Positions 22,335-36,960 of a stretch of DNA of 64,000 nucleotides are shown here, one piece after another (the first letter of the stretch is position 1; every line of letters begins with the position of its first letter). The notes below the pieces were generated by a model. That model ran no database searches and was not told where the DNA came from. It saw only the letters and a program-made list of their open reading frames with translations. The translations under genes were made by a program, and so were the position numbers. The stretch spans positions 298,052 to 362,051 of the forward strand of contig VZRS01012043.1 in assembly GCA_013398055.1 (NCBI GenBank), read 5' to 3'. The DNA comes from Ifrita kowaldi. Lineage: Eukaryota > Chordata > Aves > Passeriformes > Cinclosomatidae.

Positions 22335-24827
22335 TTTTCAACACAATTATCGTTGCAGGATCATCCAGCCGATTGTTTAAATAATGCTTTTATAATAGGA
22401 AGCTATCAAGTAATAATGAAGCAATGAAAAGATTCCTGTTATAAGGCAGACTGTCTAAGGAAAGCAGAAATCAAAATGCAGGCTGCTACTTGCATAAAAC
22501 ACTTGGATAGTGTGTGTTATCCAACATGTTATAAGGTAGGTTTATGATGACAATTCAGCTGCTTCTTTGAGAGACTATGCAGACAGGAATAAAAAAAGGA
22601 TCACTTAAAAATGCTTTTTTCTCATTAAGAGGTTTTATTCTTAAAGAAGGTGAAGATCATTCCAGTATTCTTATACTGGTTGTATAATATAATAGATACC
22701 AAATAGCTAGAGCAAGGCTGTACATAGAGTTTCTAAATTGGCACAGAAATCCAGGGTGTTACAAGACAGGCTCTTACATAACAAAAGAATCCCTACATTT
22801 CCTAGGCAAAACTGGAATCAATATCCCAGGCAGGAGTCCCTCTTTGAAGGACAGCATTTGAGGATCAGAGTGTTTTACAGATATTCTTCCTTTCTCTGAT
22901 ATCAACAAATGTGTCTGGTCCACCAGGCCACGGGATGGCTTCATCAGTGATGGCTGAATTATCTACGGGTCATGGATTCCTTCCAATTCTTCTCATCTTC
23001 CTCCACAAGGTCAGTGTCAGAGACACTCTGAACTGATGGTTAGAGCTTTGCATGTTCTCCTTTTGTTTGTCAAGAACTTGCTTTGCATGTTCAGAGTGGT
23101 TTTGGGGATTTTTTTCAGGCTTAAAGTCAATGAAAGTGAAGGAAGAAACATGATTTTAAGAGAAAAACTAAATCTAAGATAAAGTAGAGCTGCAAACCAA
23201 CAATGGTACTGACTGTAATTCAAGACAAGTTTGGGAACTTGAGGAAGGAATGAATTTCCAGCAGTGCTAATTTTTCTTAATAAGAAATCAATTCTGCTGT
23301 GTCTTCTGATGAGTTGTCATGGAACCACTTATGTTTGTAAACTCTATGGTCTAGAGAAATTTTTTTAAATTGTAAGAAACTTAGTGAAAATATATTTCTA
23401 ATTTTAAGTTTGATTATGTTCCATACCCTTGTAAAATGTTGCACTAATCTGTGATAGGGATTTTTTTATTGCATTATATATGTGTTTCATTTTATTAAAT
23501 TTTTAATAGCTTTGCTATTCAAGACATTGGAGACTAGTTTTGGGTTTCTAAATGATGATTTTAGAAGGTAATATAATATTAAAGAGTGTCAGGATAGCAC
23601 ATAAATTAGTTAAAAATCCAGATGGGCAACTGCAACAAACTCTTAAGGGTTTATCATTAGTATGCACTTCTGTGAAGTATCTTCTGTCAGTCACTGCAGA
23701 AGAACAGCAAGTTTTCACTTGATGGAGACTGTACTTTAAAAAAAATTATTATCAACATGCACTCATTCAGTTTTCTGGCCTCTATTTTTGGTACAAAATA
23801 AGCCTAAATAACATCATTGCTGGATTGAATTCACTGAGTTCAGTGTAGAACTCTCCTAAATGATTTCATGGTTCGGTTCTTTGGGGGAAGGTTTCTGTTG
23901 GTATTGTCTTGGGTCATATTTTCATAAGTCTCTTAAACTAGAGACAGTTAATTTCCTAGGATCACCATTTGCTCGTAATTATGAAGGCTCAGTATGGCCA
24001 AATGAGCCAGTTTTGCAGCAGAGGTGGATATACCCTGGCCTGGCATAATGTGCATTATTAGTTATAACTGTGTCTGTGCAGTTTCATTCTGAGCTTTGTC
24101 TATGAAAATTCCCACTCACGCTTCATATGAGCCTGGACCCTATTTTCTTTCCTTCTCTTGGATTGAAATGGGTTAAAAACAAATCTGACCCTTTCTCTGC
24201 AGATTAATTGAATGCTTTTTTTCATTCATCTTCCAACACTCTTGAATTCAATTAGGAAATAGCAAATTAATAGCTGCAAAATTAATATTGACAATTTGCA
24301 GGAAGGAAGAAGTTGAACTGCATTCATCACTTCTGTTTCTGGCCATAACACAATATCAGCTGGAGCTCACAAATCTGGGCAAGGGTAGAAAATTCTACAG
24401 CCACGATCAGATCAGACCCTTCCTCTCTAATGAGTGTGTAGAAAGCAATTTTAGTCCATAGGATTCATACATCAGTGCTTTCTCATTTTTCAACCCTACT
24501 GGACACTCCTTGGATGCACCTGTAAGTACTTTTGGCATTTACATTGGGATGAGATGATTAATTTCATAGAGATAGCTGATTTGTTATGATTATCAGTGGC
24601 CTTACTAAAAGGCTTTTAAGCAACTACCTTGGATAAATGTTGTTATTTTGTAGAGATAAGAGGCCTCTGCGCTTGCATCAGAGGTTGTGGTTTAACCTCA
24701 TGTGTTGAATGCCAGAAAACAATTTCCAAAACGAATACTGTTCCCTGCAAAAAACGATTTTCCGCTAACAAATTGCAGGAAGAATGAAAACACCAAACAG
24801 AGTATCACAGCGACTCAATTAGCTACA

Positions 24828-24841
24828 AACAATTCCTTTGT
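24828..24841. promoter_or_regulatory. possible inverted SOX site pair
   Basis: AACAAT and CTTTGT face each other with a 2-bp spacer, an arrangement compatible with SOX dimer sites. There is no other evidence of function, and chance occurrence is possible. Confidence 0.22.
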
Positions 24842-27800
24842 AAGCCTTCATTTTTAATTGCTTTTGTGTCCCTCTCCCTTCATCATCCCCTAGTTAAAGA
24901 AGTATAAATGAGAGGTTAGACTCTTTCATGCTCCTCTGTTTAAAGACAGTCAATAATATGCCCTCCCCCTTCCTTACCAGCTCTTGAATGCAAATTCTTT
25001 TTCAGTATGAGTGACTCAGAGTTACCTCTGGAGATGTGGACTCTGTGATTAATTGCTATGGTAAGTAAGAAGCTTGTTTATTTATTTTGATTGTTCTGTT
25101 CTGATCAACAGAAAAAAAATAACAATAATAATAGAAAAAAAATCTGTTGATCTGGGGGTTTACTGAATGTTATTTGAGATAATGCAACAAAAACAAAATT
25201 AGCAGCCTGGTTTAATTAGCACTCCAATCCAACAGAATCAAGGATGGGAATTTTTAAACAAGTATTCATTTGCCAAAAATTCTCAGAATTTCCTTGAAAA
25301 AATGAGGCTCTTATGGTTTCTAAAAGTGGCCTGTGTATGACACCATACTATGATACCCGGAAAAAAACTGGACCTTAAATATTATAAGCATATTCAAAAA
25401 GAGCACAAAGTCTTTGAATATTAACTGATTTAACAACTTAAAGGATGAGATCTTTCTGGGGAAAAAAAAAAAGGGTTGTAAACAAAAATTCAGATTGTGG
25501 AAGAGATATTCTGGCCAAGTACAGGAAGACAGCTATATCACAAAATGTGTTAATGGGCACCTTTGCAAGGAGACAAATCTATGAGCTATAACTTCTGAAC
25601 AGAGATATGAAATGTGTCTGAACACAGAAAACTCACTGCTGCTTGTGAATATTCTGCCTGGTTAGATCTGGCAGTGTGCTGAGTTACAGGATGGGTACGT
25701 GGGCAGTCCCTTAGAAGCACAGTCCAGGCTGTCATGGTCTCTCTCCCAGAGTACCAAGAAAAGGAAGGACGTGACAGAGTGAGAAATTCCTCTGATGATG
25801 TCACCCCACCCACTCTCTCTTATAACAGTTGGTGTGGCCAGCAAAACTGCTGATGAACAGTAATGAAACCAGTGTTACCTGACGGGTCACATTGAAAGCA
25901 TAAATCCATGCTAACTTTTCGTGTCTGGGCTCTAAATTCCCATAGTTTCACAGAGCAGCTCTCATCCTTTTGTGATATGCCACCTTGAAATCAACACTAC
26001 ACCCAGGCCATGGCTTTCAACATGTTTTGTAGTCAAATGAAATTAGGCAGCATGGATTAGGTGATCACCAGGTCTAAACTGATTCCTGTTGCCAAATAAT
26101 TCCCTGTTAGTGGTGATTTTTACAGACCTGCTCCTCAACTGCAGTCTGTACTAAGAAGAAAGGCTTTTTAATCCTCCATAACCTTCCTTAGAGTAATGCC
26201 TTTTTCACAATAGTGGGCTCTGGCCCTGTCAGTCAATTTAGTGCCTGGAATAACAATGAATGATGAAGTATCTTCTCATCTCAAGAGCAGGCACTTACCT
26301 GCATAAATCTCTCATGTAGAGATAAGCAATAGCTATAAACCCAAATGGACTTTCCTTCTGAAAGGTCAGCTTTTGAAAGGATTTCCTTAGTCCCCTGGAG
26401 CCTCAGCAAAAGATAACATTTCAGAACTTGTCTTTTGCTTTCTACTCTATTTAATTAAAGTGCGCTGTTAACTTTGATGAAAATGTGTTCCCCTCATGAT
26501 TAAAAAGCTTTTTGATTAGATCATTTTGCATAGACAAGTGGCCTGTAATAATAATAATAAATTACAGTATTTTTGAAACAACTTTCTCATCTGTTAATAA
26601 ATTGTAATTCAGTTCTACATGAAAATTGACAGGTACACAGAAAACCTCACCCACCAGTTGAATGTATAACTGTAACTGGTCACTAGAACTCCTCCTACAC
26701 GGATTACAGTCTTGGTTTTATGCTATAGAGAAAGGAAATGGGAAAATACCAGTCTGAATCAATGCTAAGAGACCCTACGTATCTCAGCTAACCTTGTAAT
26801 CTGAAATGCAGGAAAGTCCAGTACAAAGAACTGAACTGGCTTGGTGGGAGTCTTCTCTACTTTAAAAGCTCAATAGTAACATAAATAGAGCATTAATCCT
26901 GAAAGAATAAATCTTTCAGTATGATTTCCAACTACCCCAGGTCCCTGGTGTAATTTTGTCATTTGTGTTGATCTGAGACGACAATGAGCAGAACAAGCTT
27001 AGGCATCTTCTTATTCATCTGTGGTAGACAGGTTCCAAGGCACAAAGAGCATCTTTGGTCTGCTTAAATGATACATGAGAAGCTTGTAGAAAAACTGGAA
27101 ATAAAACATATATTTCTCTAGTTTGATTAGACTCTTCCTTCTTCTTTATTACTTAGGAGGAAAGGAGAATATTTCACAATAAAAATATAAGGATATTTAA
27201 TCTGCAATAGACTAGGGACACTGCTGCTTTAACATCTGGGCTGTTTGTATCATGATGGTCCTTGGGGATAGAAATATTTACTTTCTTTCTAAAATTAGGA
27301 ACAAATATCATTTCACAGTAAAGAGAAATTGCACTTTCTTTTTCTTCTGTAGTATAAGAGAAATACTCACAAGAAAAGATAGCACTTGGGTACTTGGGTG
27401 ACTAAAGATTATAATATTTGGCCTCAAAACCTATTGTTTGTTTTTTTGCGTTAAATTTCACATTCTGAAAGTTTATATAGGTAGTGATTTATATTTCTGA
27501 AAATAAACACAAAATTTGGTGGTTTTTTTTTTTTTGCTGGTCAGTAAAAAGATTATGGTAAGGAGCTCATTTGCTATGTTAAACCCAAGCTCTGAACCTA
27601 ATTTCCTCAGCTCATCTGGAAATTAATACCTTCCTTAAACTTGTTTGATCCTGGTGTTTTTGAAGCAAAGGCCACAGTATATATGAGTGACAGGCTTTTA
27701 TCCCCATGAGGCTTAGCTGAAGTCACCACACTGTGACCTGTGCTGGATAAGAGTTAGGTCCTTCAGAGGTAGCAGATAATGAAACACTGGGCTGCTGCAC

Positions 27801-28444
27801 CAGCTGACTTCTCTGTTCATCAGCCCCAGCTAAAGGTCAGATGACATATCTCAGGTGACAGAAAAGAAATAAACTCAATACATCATTTTCCCTGATCACT
27901 TCAAATGTGAAAGTAAACAAGGTAAATATTTTGGTGCAAGTCATTATCTAACTGTTGCTGGTACAATTCCTCTTTTTATTTTTTTTCGTATTTAGATGTA
28001 CCAAGTAATGGTAGAATCTGCACTTAATGCATATGTATTTTTGATATCTAATTGCAACAGGATAATATATCAAAGTGCTCCTTGAGCAAGAGCCTATTCA
28101 TAAAACCTCTTCTAGGACTGATGGCACAGAAAAAGCAGATGGGATTCCAGGAAAATCCTCAGGTCACAAATAAAAGTGACATGAATCAGAAAGACTCTTT
28201 CATGAGAGAAAAGCAAGCTAAGGGAGTTTTAAATTACAGGCACTTCCAAGGAAAGGATTATTTAGAAATATCAATCTCTCTGAACTGGCGCTGGAAACTC
28301 AATCTCAAACATGATACTGAGCCACTTCAGTGCATCCCATGCCAAAAGCAGTGAAAACTGAGAAACCTCAGCACTTTAGCAGCACTGCTCTGTGTGCAGC
28401 AGCAGGGGAGCAGAGGCTTCAGAGTAACTGAAGTGCTCTCCTGA

Positions 28445-28540
28445 GACTGAGGGGAGTCAAGTTTTCATCCTGGATCTGTCACTAATATGCTTTGAGCAAC
28501 CTACACCCACCCCTCTGGTTATTTAAGTGACAAGTTCCCC
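28445..28540 (+). repeat. possible MIR-like SINE fragment
   Basis: GAGTCAAGTTTTCATCCTGG, then ATCTGTCACTAATATGCTTT, then GAGCAACCTACACCCACCCC keep the MIR order (GGTTC..TCCTGGCTCTGCCACT, GCTGTGTGACCTTGGGCAA, CACTTCCCCTCTCTG). Divergence is strong. Confidence 0.42.
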
Positions 28541-29850
28541 AGCAGAGATTGTCACAGCAGAAGGGATCTGCACACGCTTCCCAGGACACTGAAGCTCCTC
28601 AAGGAGCCTGACACAATTCCCTGTCCTGGACCTGGCAGAGGGGGCTCTGGGGAGGTGCAGGCTGAGACTTCAAGCGGGGTCTGTGCACTGCTGCTCACGG
28701 CTGATCCTCCTTTTACGTGCACAGTATCTTTATATTACTTGAAGGTGGCTGCCTGCACACATAGCTGACATTTTCCTTCCCTTCACTTATTTCAACACAT
28801 GCAGGGAGGCACATTTTTTCCTTTTAAATTAAGAAAATATGTATTTCTTGCACTGGGAGTCATATGTTGGCAGCTGAATATAGTGGAACAGATTAGTGAT
28901 CTTAAAATGGCACTTTTTAAAAATCTAGTTAGTTTTTAACATGCAACTAACAAAATTTTGGTTTTATAAGACATTTCTATATGTTGCGTATGCTATGCAG
29001 ATCTAATATTATCTTATATTACCAAAGAGGTAGTACTATTCTTTAAAACTCCTCATAAATATAAAATTTATTAATTTTTCTTCTTTTTTTTCCCTATACA
29101 AAAGCAGTTTGTCTGTTAGCTTTAGTAACTGCATTCGTGTGGAGGTGCTCTGACTTCAGTACATGGACATCTCTTCTCTATTCCTTTCCTTTGCTGCTTG
29201 TCATAGTGGAGAAATAAAATATTGTCGCTGACCATGGGAGCAAAAATAAATGTTGATTAAGATATTGATTTAAGGTCAAGAAAATTCCAAATTTCAATCT
29301 AATGTATTAAAAACATGCAGTTTAAAAAAAAGCATTACAGCCTGCAAGTGTCACCTACATAAATACTCAGGTTAGAGGAATCTTTTAGCTATTAAACACC
29401 CAAAGAAATAGAATAACTTCCCTTTCAGAAGAATATGTGGTTTCCATGAAAATTGCACTGGATCAGAGATCTAATTTCTCTTGAAATATCATGCATTACA
29501 GAGACAAAGTATATCTTCCATACTTGTAACAACAGATAATATGCCTGTCAACAAACTGTTATTTAAAATAACCCATGTATTCTTCTTTGTTTTCTAATTC
29601 TTTTCACTAAGGAACTTATTGAAAAGCCTTCCATAGTGCAATCTCTTAAAAAAAAATTGCGTGATTCAATAATATTGCGAGATAGGAAAACACTTTTGTT
29701 TCAATAGTTTCCCAAGAAAAAAGAGGTAGAATAATTAAGAACTTACGGAATTCTATTTCAGGAAATTGCTGTTACGAGGCCAGTATCAGAGAGAAAGAAA
29801 CCTAACCAGCAACCCTTTGTTCCATCTCTGCCTCCTTGAACAGCGAGATT
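28541..29850. other. non-coding, nothing recognised
   Basis: The first 200 bp (to about 28720) are more GC-rich than the surroundings, with no CpG-island-like CpG density. The rest is AT-rich. No exon or repeat was recognised. Confidence 0.55.
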
Positions 29851-29896
29851 CCTCATTTTACTGACGCACAGAGAGGTCTGACACCCTGTCCAAAAT
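29851..29896 (-). repeat. possible MIR fragment, antisense
   Basis: CCTCATTTTACTGACGCACA and then GAGAGGTCTGACACCCTGTC read as the reverse complement of the MIR core (CCCATTTTACAGATG..GGCACAGAGAGGTTAAGTGAC), with about 10 bp missing after the ATTTTAC motif. It is short but the match is ordered. Confidence 0.48.
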
Positions 29897-32800
29897 AAAA
29901 GAAAGCATTGACAGCAAAAGGAAAACTGGAAATTATCTAGTATGCCTTACTGGAACACAATGCTTCTGAGTACCTAGGAAACCTGTAAATAGCCAGGGAT
30001 GTAGAAGTGTTGTGACATTAACCTGTCAAATATTTCAGTGTTAAAGCTCTTGTTAGAGACTCATCAATAGCAGAGTCTCCCCTCTGTGGAGCTGTTTATA
30101 ATTTTCTGAATAACTTACTTATCTGTGAAGCATTTTCAGATCCTGAACATTTTATCACCTTGTAATATAAGGATCTGGAATGCAGAGGAAAAGCCATATT
30201 TCTGCAGGGACAGCACCCAGGGGCTTGGAGAGCAGTGCTGGAGGCAGGCTGTTTGCAAATAAACCCACAGGGGCCAACTGCAACCTTCAATCTTCTCACT
30301 TAAATAATTCTAGTTTCCTACAAAACTGCTTTTTGCTGCACCATTTCTGGATAATGAGGAAGCTTTTAGGCATACAAATACTCAAAAAATTATTTTTGTA
30401 ATTATTTTAATTTATAAAATGTCAGTGTCATCGAATACAGCTAGAGGTACAATTGCATATATCTTAACAGAGTGAAAAAAGAACTCAATGGACATACAGC
30501 ATTGTGTGGGCACCCTGTATACTGAAGTTCATTTGCAAAACATATTTGATTGACATATAATATATCAGATAAGATCTAAAAGATAATTAAATGTCTTTAT
30601 CATGAGCAGAAATAAAACCAGGATAAGTGCAGAATAGTTTTCACAGCAAATCAACTTGTTGTTGGAAGATAATTTCCCTCTTTTCCAAAAATATGTTCTA
30701 TTTTGCCCTTTAAGGAAAGGATCAAATCCTAAAGAAAATGTTGACCTGGAAAGGAGTCAAAGATCGTGCTTAAGAAACTACCCAACATTCCTTGGTAGAT
30801 GGAAGGAATCAATAAAAGGGCAAGTGTGTATGAAGAGTGGCCAAAAAAGCACATCTTGAACTTTTCCCTTTGCTTCTAGCTGCCAATGGAGTTCATTGCT
30901 AACTTTAAAAAAATCTATAAAAATGTGTCTTACAATATGCACCTTCAGCCCATAGTGAGTAGTGATTTTGTGGTAACCAGAAATGTGCTAATAATACATT
31001 TTAAAAAAAAAAAAATGAAGACTCCTAGAAGCCAGGTGTTCACCATAGCAGATTCTACAAAAATGAGAATGTTCTCAGTCTAGAACCACCTTGAAGGAAA
31101 GAGAGACTCCTTTAAAGAGGCTGACCTTGGTGTTCTGAGAGGGATAGGAAGAGGTGGAATGTATATAAAAGATTGCTAAAAGTTGTAAATGTTTGTCAGA
31201 AGACATGTTCAGGTGGAGCATTTTAATTTGATAGTAGATGTGTTTGTTTTGCTGGCTTTTGGACTAGCTGAGGTGAGAGATCTGAAACTGTATCTGGCAG
31301 ACACTGAAAGCAAACTTCTTATTTCAAAGAGACCCAGTCTTTGGAGACTGTCTAACTCCTGTATTTCTAGAAGCCTCCATTTTCTCTTTATAACTGAGAG
31401 CCATTCGACATAAAATTGCACAATGGCTGCCTTTATTTCTCCAGTTAATTGGTAGACTAACACTTTGAACAAAGTCATGCACTGTCTGCCACACCTCATT
31501 TGCATTGCTCTTCCTTCTTTACCTAAACACCTGCCTGATTCCTTTCATTTAGATAGTTGGTCTTAAACCATAAAATATTTGTGTGAGAACAATTCACAGA
31601 GGCGTGAAATAAAGTTGTTTCTAATGGCACGAGTTCTGAGGAACACTGCTCTCTCACAGCTCTGAGGATTACACGAGTTCGAGCAGTCCTCTGACCTTCA
31701 AAGCTTCTCAGGCAACCAGCAGTCATTAACTCCAGCAGGAGGCTAAGCCCTGAATATTTTGGAATGGGGGCTTGACAGACTTACCTGAGTTCAAAGAGAT
31801 GTCCAACAGCAGAGCAAAGACTTGACCGCAAATTTTGGAAGGATTGTTGAACAACAAAATCATCCCTTTCCCTTCATGTAGATGGGTGGAAAAGGCAGAG
31901 GATAAGTCTGGGTGGTCGGTATTTGAGGTTATCCACTGTCAAGGGCTGTTGTACTGCTGCACTGCTGTGCATAAGCAATTTTGAGATTAGGTTTTAGGTT
32001 AAGTGAGATATTGTCCCTAATCATGTTACTGCCAGGGGACTCTCAGGGATGGCTTAATGATGGTACCGGCATGTTCAGAGAGAGTTAGAGAAAAACACAT
32101 AGGCTCCCTTGCCATCCTGGTTCATGAGCCCTGACAATACCAATAGACAGTTTATCTAATTTTAGACATCTATATGATAAACATCTGTATCAGAATTAAT
32201 TATTCAGAATATTTTTATAGGCAAGGGAAGGAAAAAAGCACCTCTAAAGAATGACACAGATAATGGTTTTAGACATCTGCCTTGAAGCGAGGGGTAATCT
32301 GTTTCTCTCCACTAGCTGTGAAGAATCCAGACAACTAGCTTATGTTTTGTTCCACTAGATTTCCTCTGGTGGATATTTGCCTAGGTGACTACTTCAGATA
32401 GAATGCCCAACCTTCAGACTGCAAGGTGCCTGCATTTCACCCTCTGTGTGGCAGTTCCTTCCAGGAGTGAAGCTGCATGATTGCAACTTCAGGCTCATCC
32501 TGAGAAGGGGCATCAATATTCAGGATACGCAGGTAGAACCAAGGTACTTGGTCTGAAGATAGTCCTACTGCTGTCCACCTTTTATATTGAAGATAAAGTA
32601 TCTTAGATATTAGAATGAGCCTTGGGACATCATTACAATGGACTGTGCACAGCTCATTTGCACAGAAACCAGACAAGGGTGTTAAAGTTTTAATCTACTT
32701 TCAAATTTTCTCATGCTTTAGGATTATTTATATGCCCTGCATGAGCACTTGCTGGCTGGTGGACAACAGGCTGTCTACCAGGACATCATGTACAAATTCT

Positions 32801-35800
32801 CATGATGAGAGTAATGGAGAAGCGACCACATGCAACAGACATTGATTAGATTAATGAATTTCTGGATATTTCAGAATTTGTGATGGGTCTTTTTTGAGGC
32901 CACAGAGGGCAGCCTGTGCCACCAAGATCCAGCAAGCACTGAATATTTTCTACAATTTAAGCTACTTTGCATCTGTGTGGGTCAAGTTTTTTAGTATTAT
33001 TTATTTGTTTATTAATTTAGATTATCAAAACCATGCTACTGGCAAGTAAATTTATTGCTCAAAGATTATTTTAACTTAGAAGAGCTTTTTCTTTGCTCCA
33101 GCAGGAATGTTTCCATTTACTGACACAAATTCTCTGTCCTAGGATTTCCCATGTGAGAAAGACAAATGTGTTTCTTCATTTATAAACTTGGTTGGATAGA
33201 TGAGACTAGGTCAGCAAGTGAGGCAAGAGGTGACACAACAGAGAAAGCTCAAAATCCATCCCAAAGCCAGGAAGAATACTGGGTATCTTTTGCAATACCA
33301 AGGACTGCTGCTCTGACAGGATGCTTATGTCTTAAAATTTTCTCTTCCCAGGAGTCCCTGAAGCCCATTAGCCAGATTTTGTCCAGCTAAAACTGAGTGT
33401 GTTAATCCAAGTGCTAACACTTCTAACAGCTATATTGTTTTTTCTTCAGATGGCTTTGTTAGAGATTGCTCTGCTGAACTCCAGCAGCTGTGCTTGAAGA
33501 CAAACGAGCTGCACAAAAAAAATTATCCCAGCTCAGAATGACAGTTCCCTGTGAGCTACCTAACTTATTAGTCTAAAAGCAGAAGAGAATTTTTCACCAA
33601 AGACGAAAAGTAACCTAAAATACACATTTGAACAATCCAAGGGGAGACAACATTCACAGTTCTTAAAGAGGAGAAGGGTGCTGACATCAATTAAAACTTG
33701 AAAAAATTGGCTTCCCAACCTCACTTCTGTTTTGGCTGTTAAAACTTTACTTAAAGAGGTACATAACAACAGCAGATGGATGCTAAAAAAATCTGTAGAT
33801 GTGGTTCTATGTGGGATTTTGGACAAAAGTCTCTACCTAAAGTAGTCCAAAATTGTGTTTGACAACTAAGGTCTGAATAAAGAACAGTATAATAACCATA
33901 CATTGTCCCAGAGCTTGCACAGTCAGTAGATACAAAAGAAAAAAAGTTACTATTTTCATACCGTGCTCAGGTATTCAACTCAGAGTTCCTGAGTTTTGGC
34001 AGGTATTCGGTTCTGATGAAGGAGGCTGAGATGTTCATTGCCACTGAAATTCAGATTTAGAATTAATTTCTGTACAGCTTAGATTGACATCAGGGTCCTA
34101 GCCTTTCTTTAAAGTTAGTGTAGGTCAAATGCTGATGAAAGAAACACCTAAACCTTGAACTTCTCTGGGTCTGACCACAAGAAGACGCAGAGATTTCACA
34201 GTGGGAACTGAGACAAAGACTAGCTTTTATTTTTTTCCTATGTCGGGATCAACATTCTTCATTTCTCAAGAATTTCTCTAAATGGAGCAACTTTTCTAAC
34301 TGGCCATTTCAGCAGGTCATTGTTCCTATTTACAGTGCTGAGTGTGATCAATGAAGAATCAGAAATGTTTTGTGTCTCTACCAAACAGGACAATTTATCA
34401 TATTTTCTGCTTCTGTTCTCTGCTTTTTCCACAATAGGCTTTTATTTTGGGGCATTATAGTGCCAGCAGGAACGTGTAAAAAGAAAAGACTTGTTCTGGC
34501 TGTGTGTTAATGCTTGGCACAAAGAGGATCTCTCCTCAGAGGGATTGTATGTGTAATTTTTTAATTATTTTTTTCCCTGAGCTTCTCATCTGAAAACTGT
34601 CATCGTCTGGCTGTTCTGTCTTGCCTAGAGCCAAGGTGAAACTGAACTCTGTGCCAGCTACCTACTCCCAAAGCAGATGAGCAACAAGGGAGCAAGCATT
34701 TTCCAGGTGCCGTTTTTTCAAGGAATTATTCCCTCAGAGAGCTCTGGAACGCTCGTCCATCCTGTGTTTGCTGACCTGTGCCTGAGGACAGTTGCCAGAA
34801 ACGATTCATCTCTAAAATGGATTAACTTTCATGGCTTCTTCATATCACCAGTGCAGGACAGATTGAATGAGCAGCGCTGTGAAAGATCAAACACATAAAA
34901 GAGGCTTCGAAATGGAGCATTTACCCTTCGTTTTACCCTTCCCATGAAATGGGGCTGGGTTGGCTTCAGGATTCAGAGTCCTTTCCAGCTCTCTCCAAGG
35001 GCTCTGTTCTAAGTATGCAGAAAGGAAACACGGGGTCAGGTACGCAGTGTGTAACCTCATCAAGGGAATCAAAATATAGCCAGATAGTGAAGTGCTGAGT
35101 GCTAAAAAGCCCAAGCCAAACCAGATAGGCACCAGAAAAAGACAAATGCTAGTATGTCTCATCCACTCTAATATGCATAGGTATGTATTTTTTTAAAAAA
35201 CAGAATATCAGACAAGATCTTCAGTAAAAGTGTTTTAGGATACTTATATTAATAGTGGCTGGCTTGTACCTGCTAAGATCTGGTTGTGTGTTTTGCTGCA
35301 CCAGTAAACCCTCTGCTGTTCTCCACCCAGTCCAGTCCAAGGATATTAGCTCTTTTCCCAGGTGATTCCCGTTAGTGCCTCAGCTCAGCTCAGCAGTGCA
35401 CTTCTCCAGTGTATCTCCTTATCATCACCACGCAGACACAGATTCACATTGCAGATGGGGCTCCTAACACACAAACTGCAGTCCTTTAGGAAATCATTAC
35501 ACCAGAATAATATGTCAGCACTTAATTTGTCCTAATTGCTATCAGACATCCAACCCGCAGCACCAGAGCTAGCCTGAGGCAGGTGTACAGCGTAGATGCC
35601 AAGTGCTAAGCGTCACTTTGCCTTCACACTGGGCTCACAGCTTGATAATGTAGACCCAGCCATTTTTTTCTGAAACTAAAATTTCTTCAAATTCTTTTTT
35701 CAGCAGCTTTCTCGTCTCCTCCAAAGCGGTGTCTTGCCCACCATGCATGGTACATTAATTTTGCACTTTATACCCTTGCCCTTCTGTAAACACCTGCCAT

Positions 35801-36960
35801 CAAGGGTAGCCAAAATCAAACAAGATAAAAATAATAAAATACTCCCCTAAACTGTGCAATAAAATAAATAAACAGCAAGTGGGAAAGATCAGCAGCAATG
35901 CATAGGGGGGGTGTGACAAAGCCAAGAGACAGAGGGACTGAGCTTCCAGGGACTTGGAAGCTGCTAATAGAGCAGTTTTACGCTCCAGCCCCAAAGCAAG
36001 TACTGTAAAATTCCATTTGAATTTTTTTTTTTTTTTTAGCTGGAAGCTCCAACACTGCCACATGCTGATAGTGATAAATCCGAAGAGGCACAACCTTTGC
36101 AAAGCAATTTTTATCAACACTAAGAGGATGCTGCCTCAGCAGCCTGAAAAAGCAGAAAACGTTGAGCTTCCTCTAACACATATGGTAATTTTTGCTAAAT
36201 TTTTGAACGAGTGGTGAATTTAGTGCTGTATTGGGGAGCTTTACGGACAGTTGTGTTCACTTCTAATTAATGTGATGTTAAAAAGGTAAAAAAAAATTAA
36301 TAAATGTTGATAAAATTGTTCATGCCCTTGGGCAGGGTGTTACACTTCTAAAAGGCTTTTCACATGAGTTTTGTGCAGTGAGGGCTCTGCCATGCAAAAT
36401 CACCTTATCAGCTGAGGGAACAATATTGGAGGGGTCAGCTTGCTATAATGCAATGAAGCCAATAATATTTTAAACTTCATTGCTGTCCATTAAACACTGA
36501 TCTCCATCATTAGGTGCCTAAAAAAGCAGTTTTTCTGACATAGTGATCGAGTCCTGATGAAGCCAATGGAAACCACGGCTTCACTGGTCTCTCAAATGAG
36601 ATGGCTTTGTAACTGCATGTGGTGGTGGATTTGGATCCTAGTCCCAGAGGTCTGACCCCCCAGTTCTGTGAACTACTACAACTATTTATACTTTGAAGAA
36701 AAGCATAGAAAATCAAGAAACTATTTATATGATCAGCCACAAATGAACAAAATATATTGAAAAAGAGTCCAAAGCAGCCGAGGTGTTGGCTATAAGGTGG
36801 TTGGATTCAATCTAGAATTAGCTGGTGCTTTAAAACGACACTTATGTTGAAACACAGAGCTCTTCTCAAGCATTTAAACAGAGATTCTTTTTCTTTTAAA
36901 ACATTTAATTGAGCTTTTTCCTTTAAGCATTTGAACATTAGGATTTTAGTTAAGGACTAG
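29897..36960. other. non-coding, nothing recognised
   Basis: About 7 kb of unique sequence. All open frames are short, often overlapping on both strands, with no known domain or codon pattern. Poly-A and poly-T runs occur near 31000-31015, 34215 and 36020-36040. No transposon, RNA gene or promoter could be supported. Confidence 0.55.

Larger units (their letters stand above)
21625..28444. other. non-coding with candidate conserved blocks
   Basis: About 6.8 kb with no gene or recognisable transposon. Three blocks (22080-22470, 24640-24930 and 26430-26640) are free of repeats, rich in homeodomain-type TAAT/ATTA cores and carry other factor-like motifs, as conserved non-coding elements often do. 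A short (TAA)n run lies at about 26546-26560. The 122-codon minus-strand frame at 21960-22328 overlaps one of these blocks and has no known domain. Confidence 0.5.
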
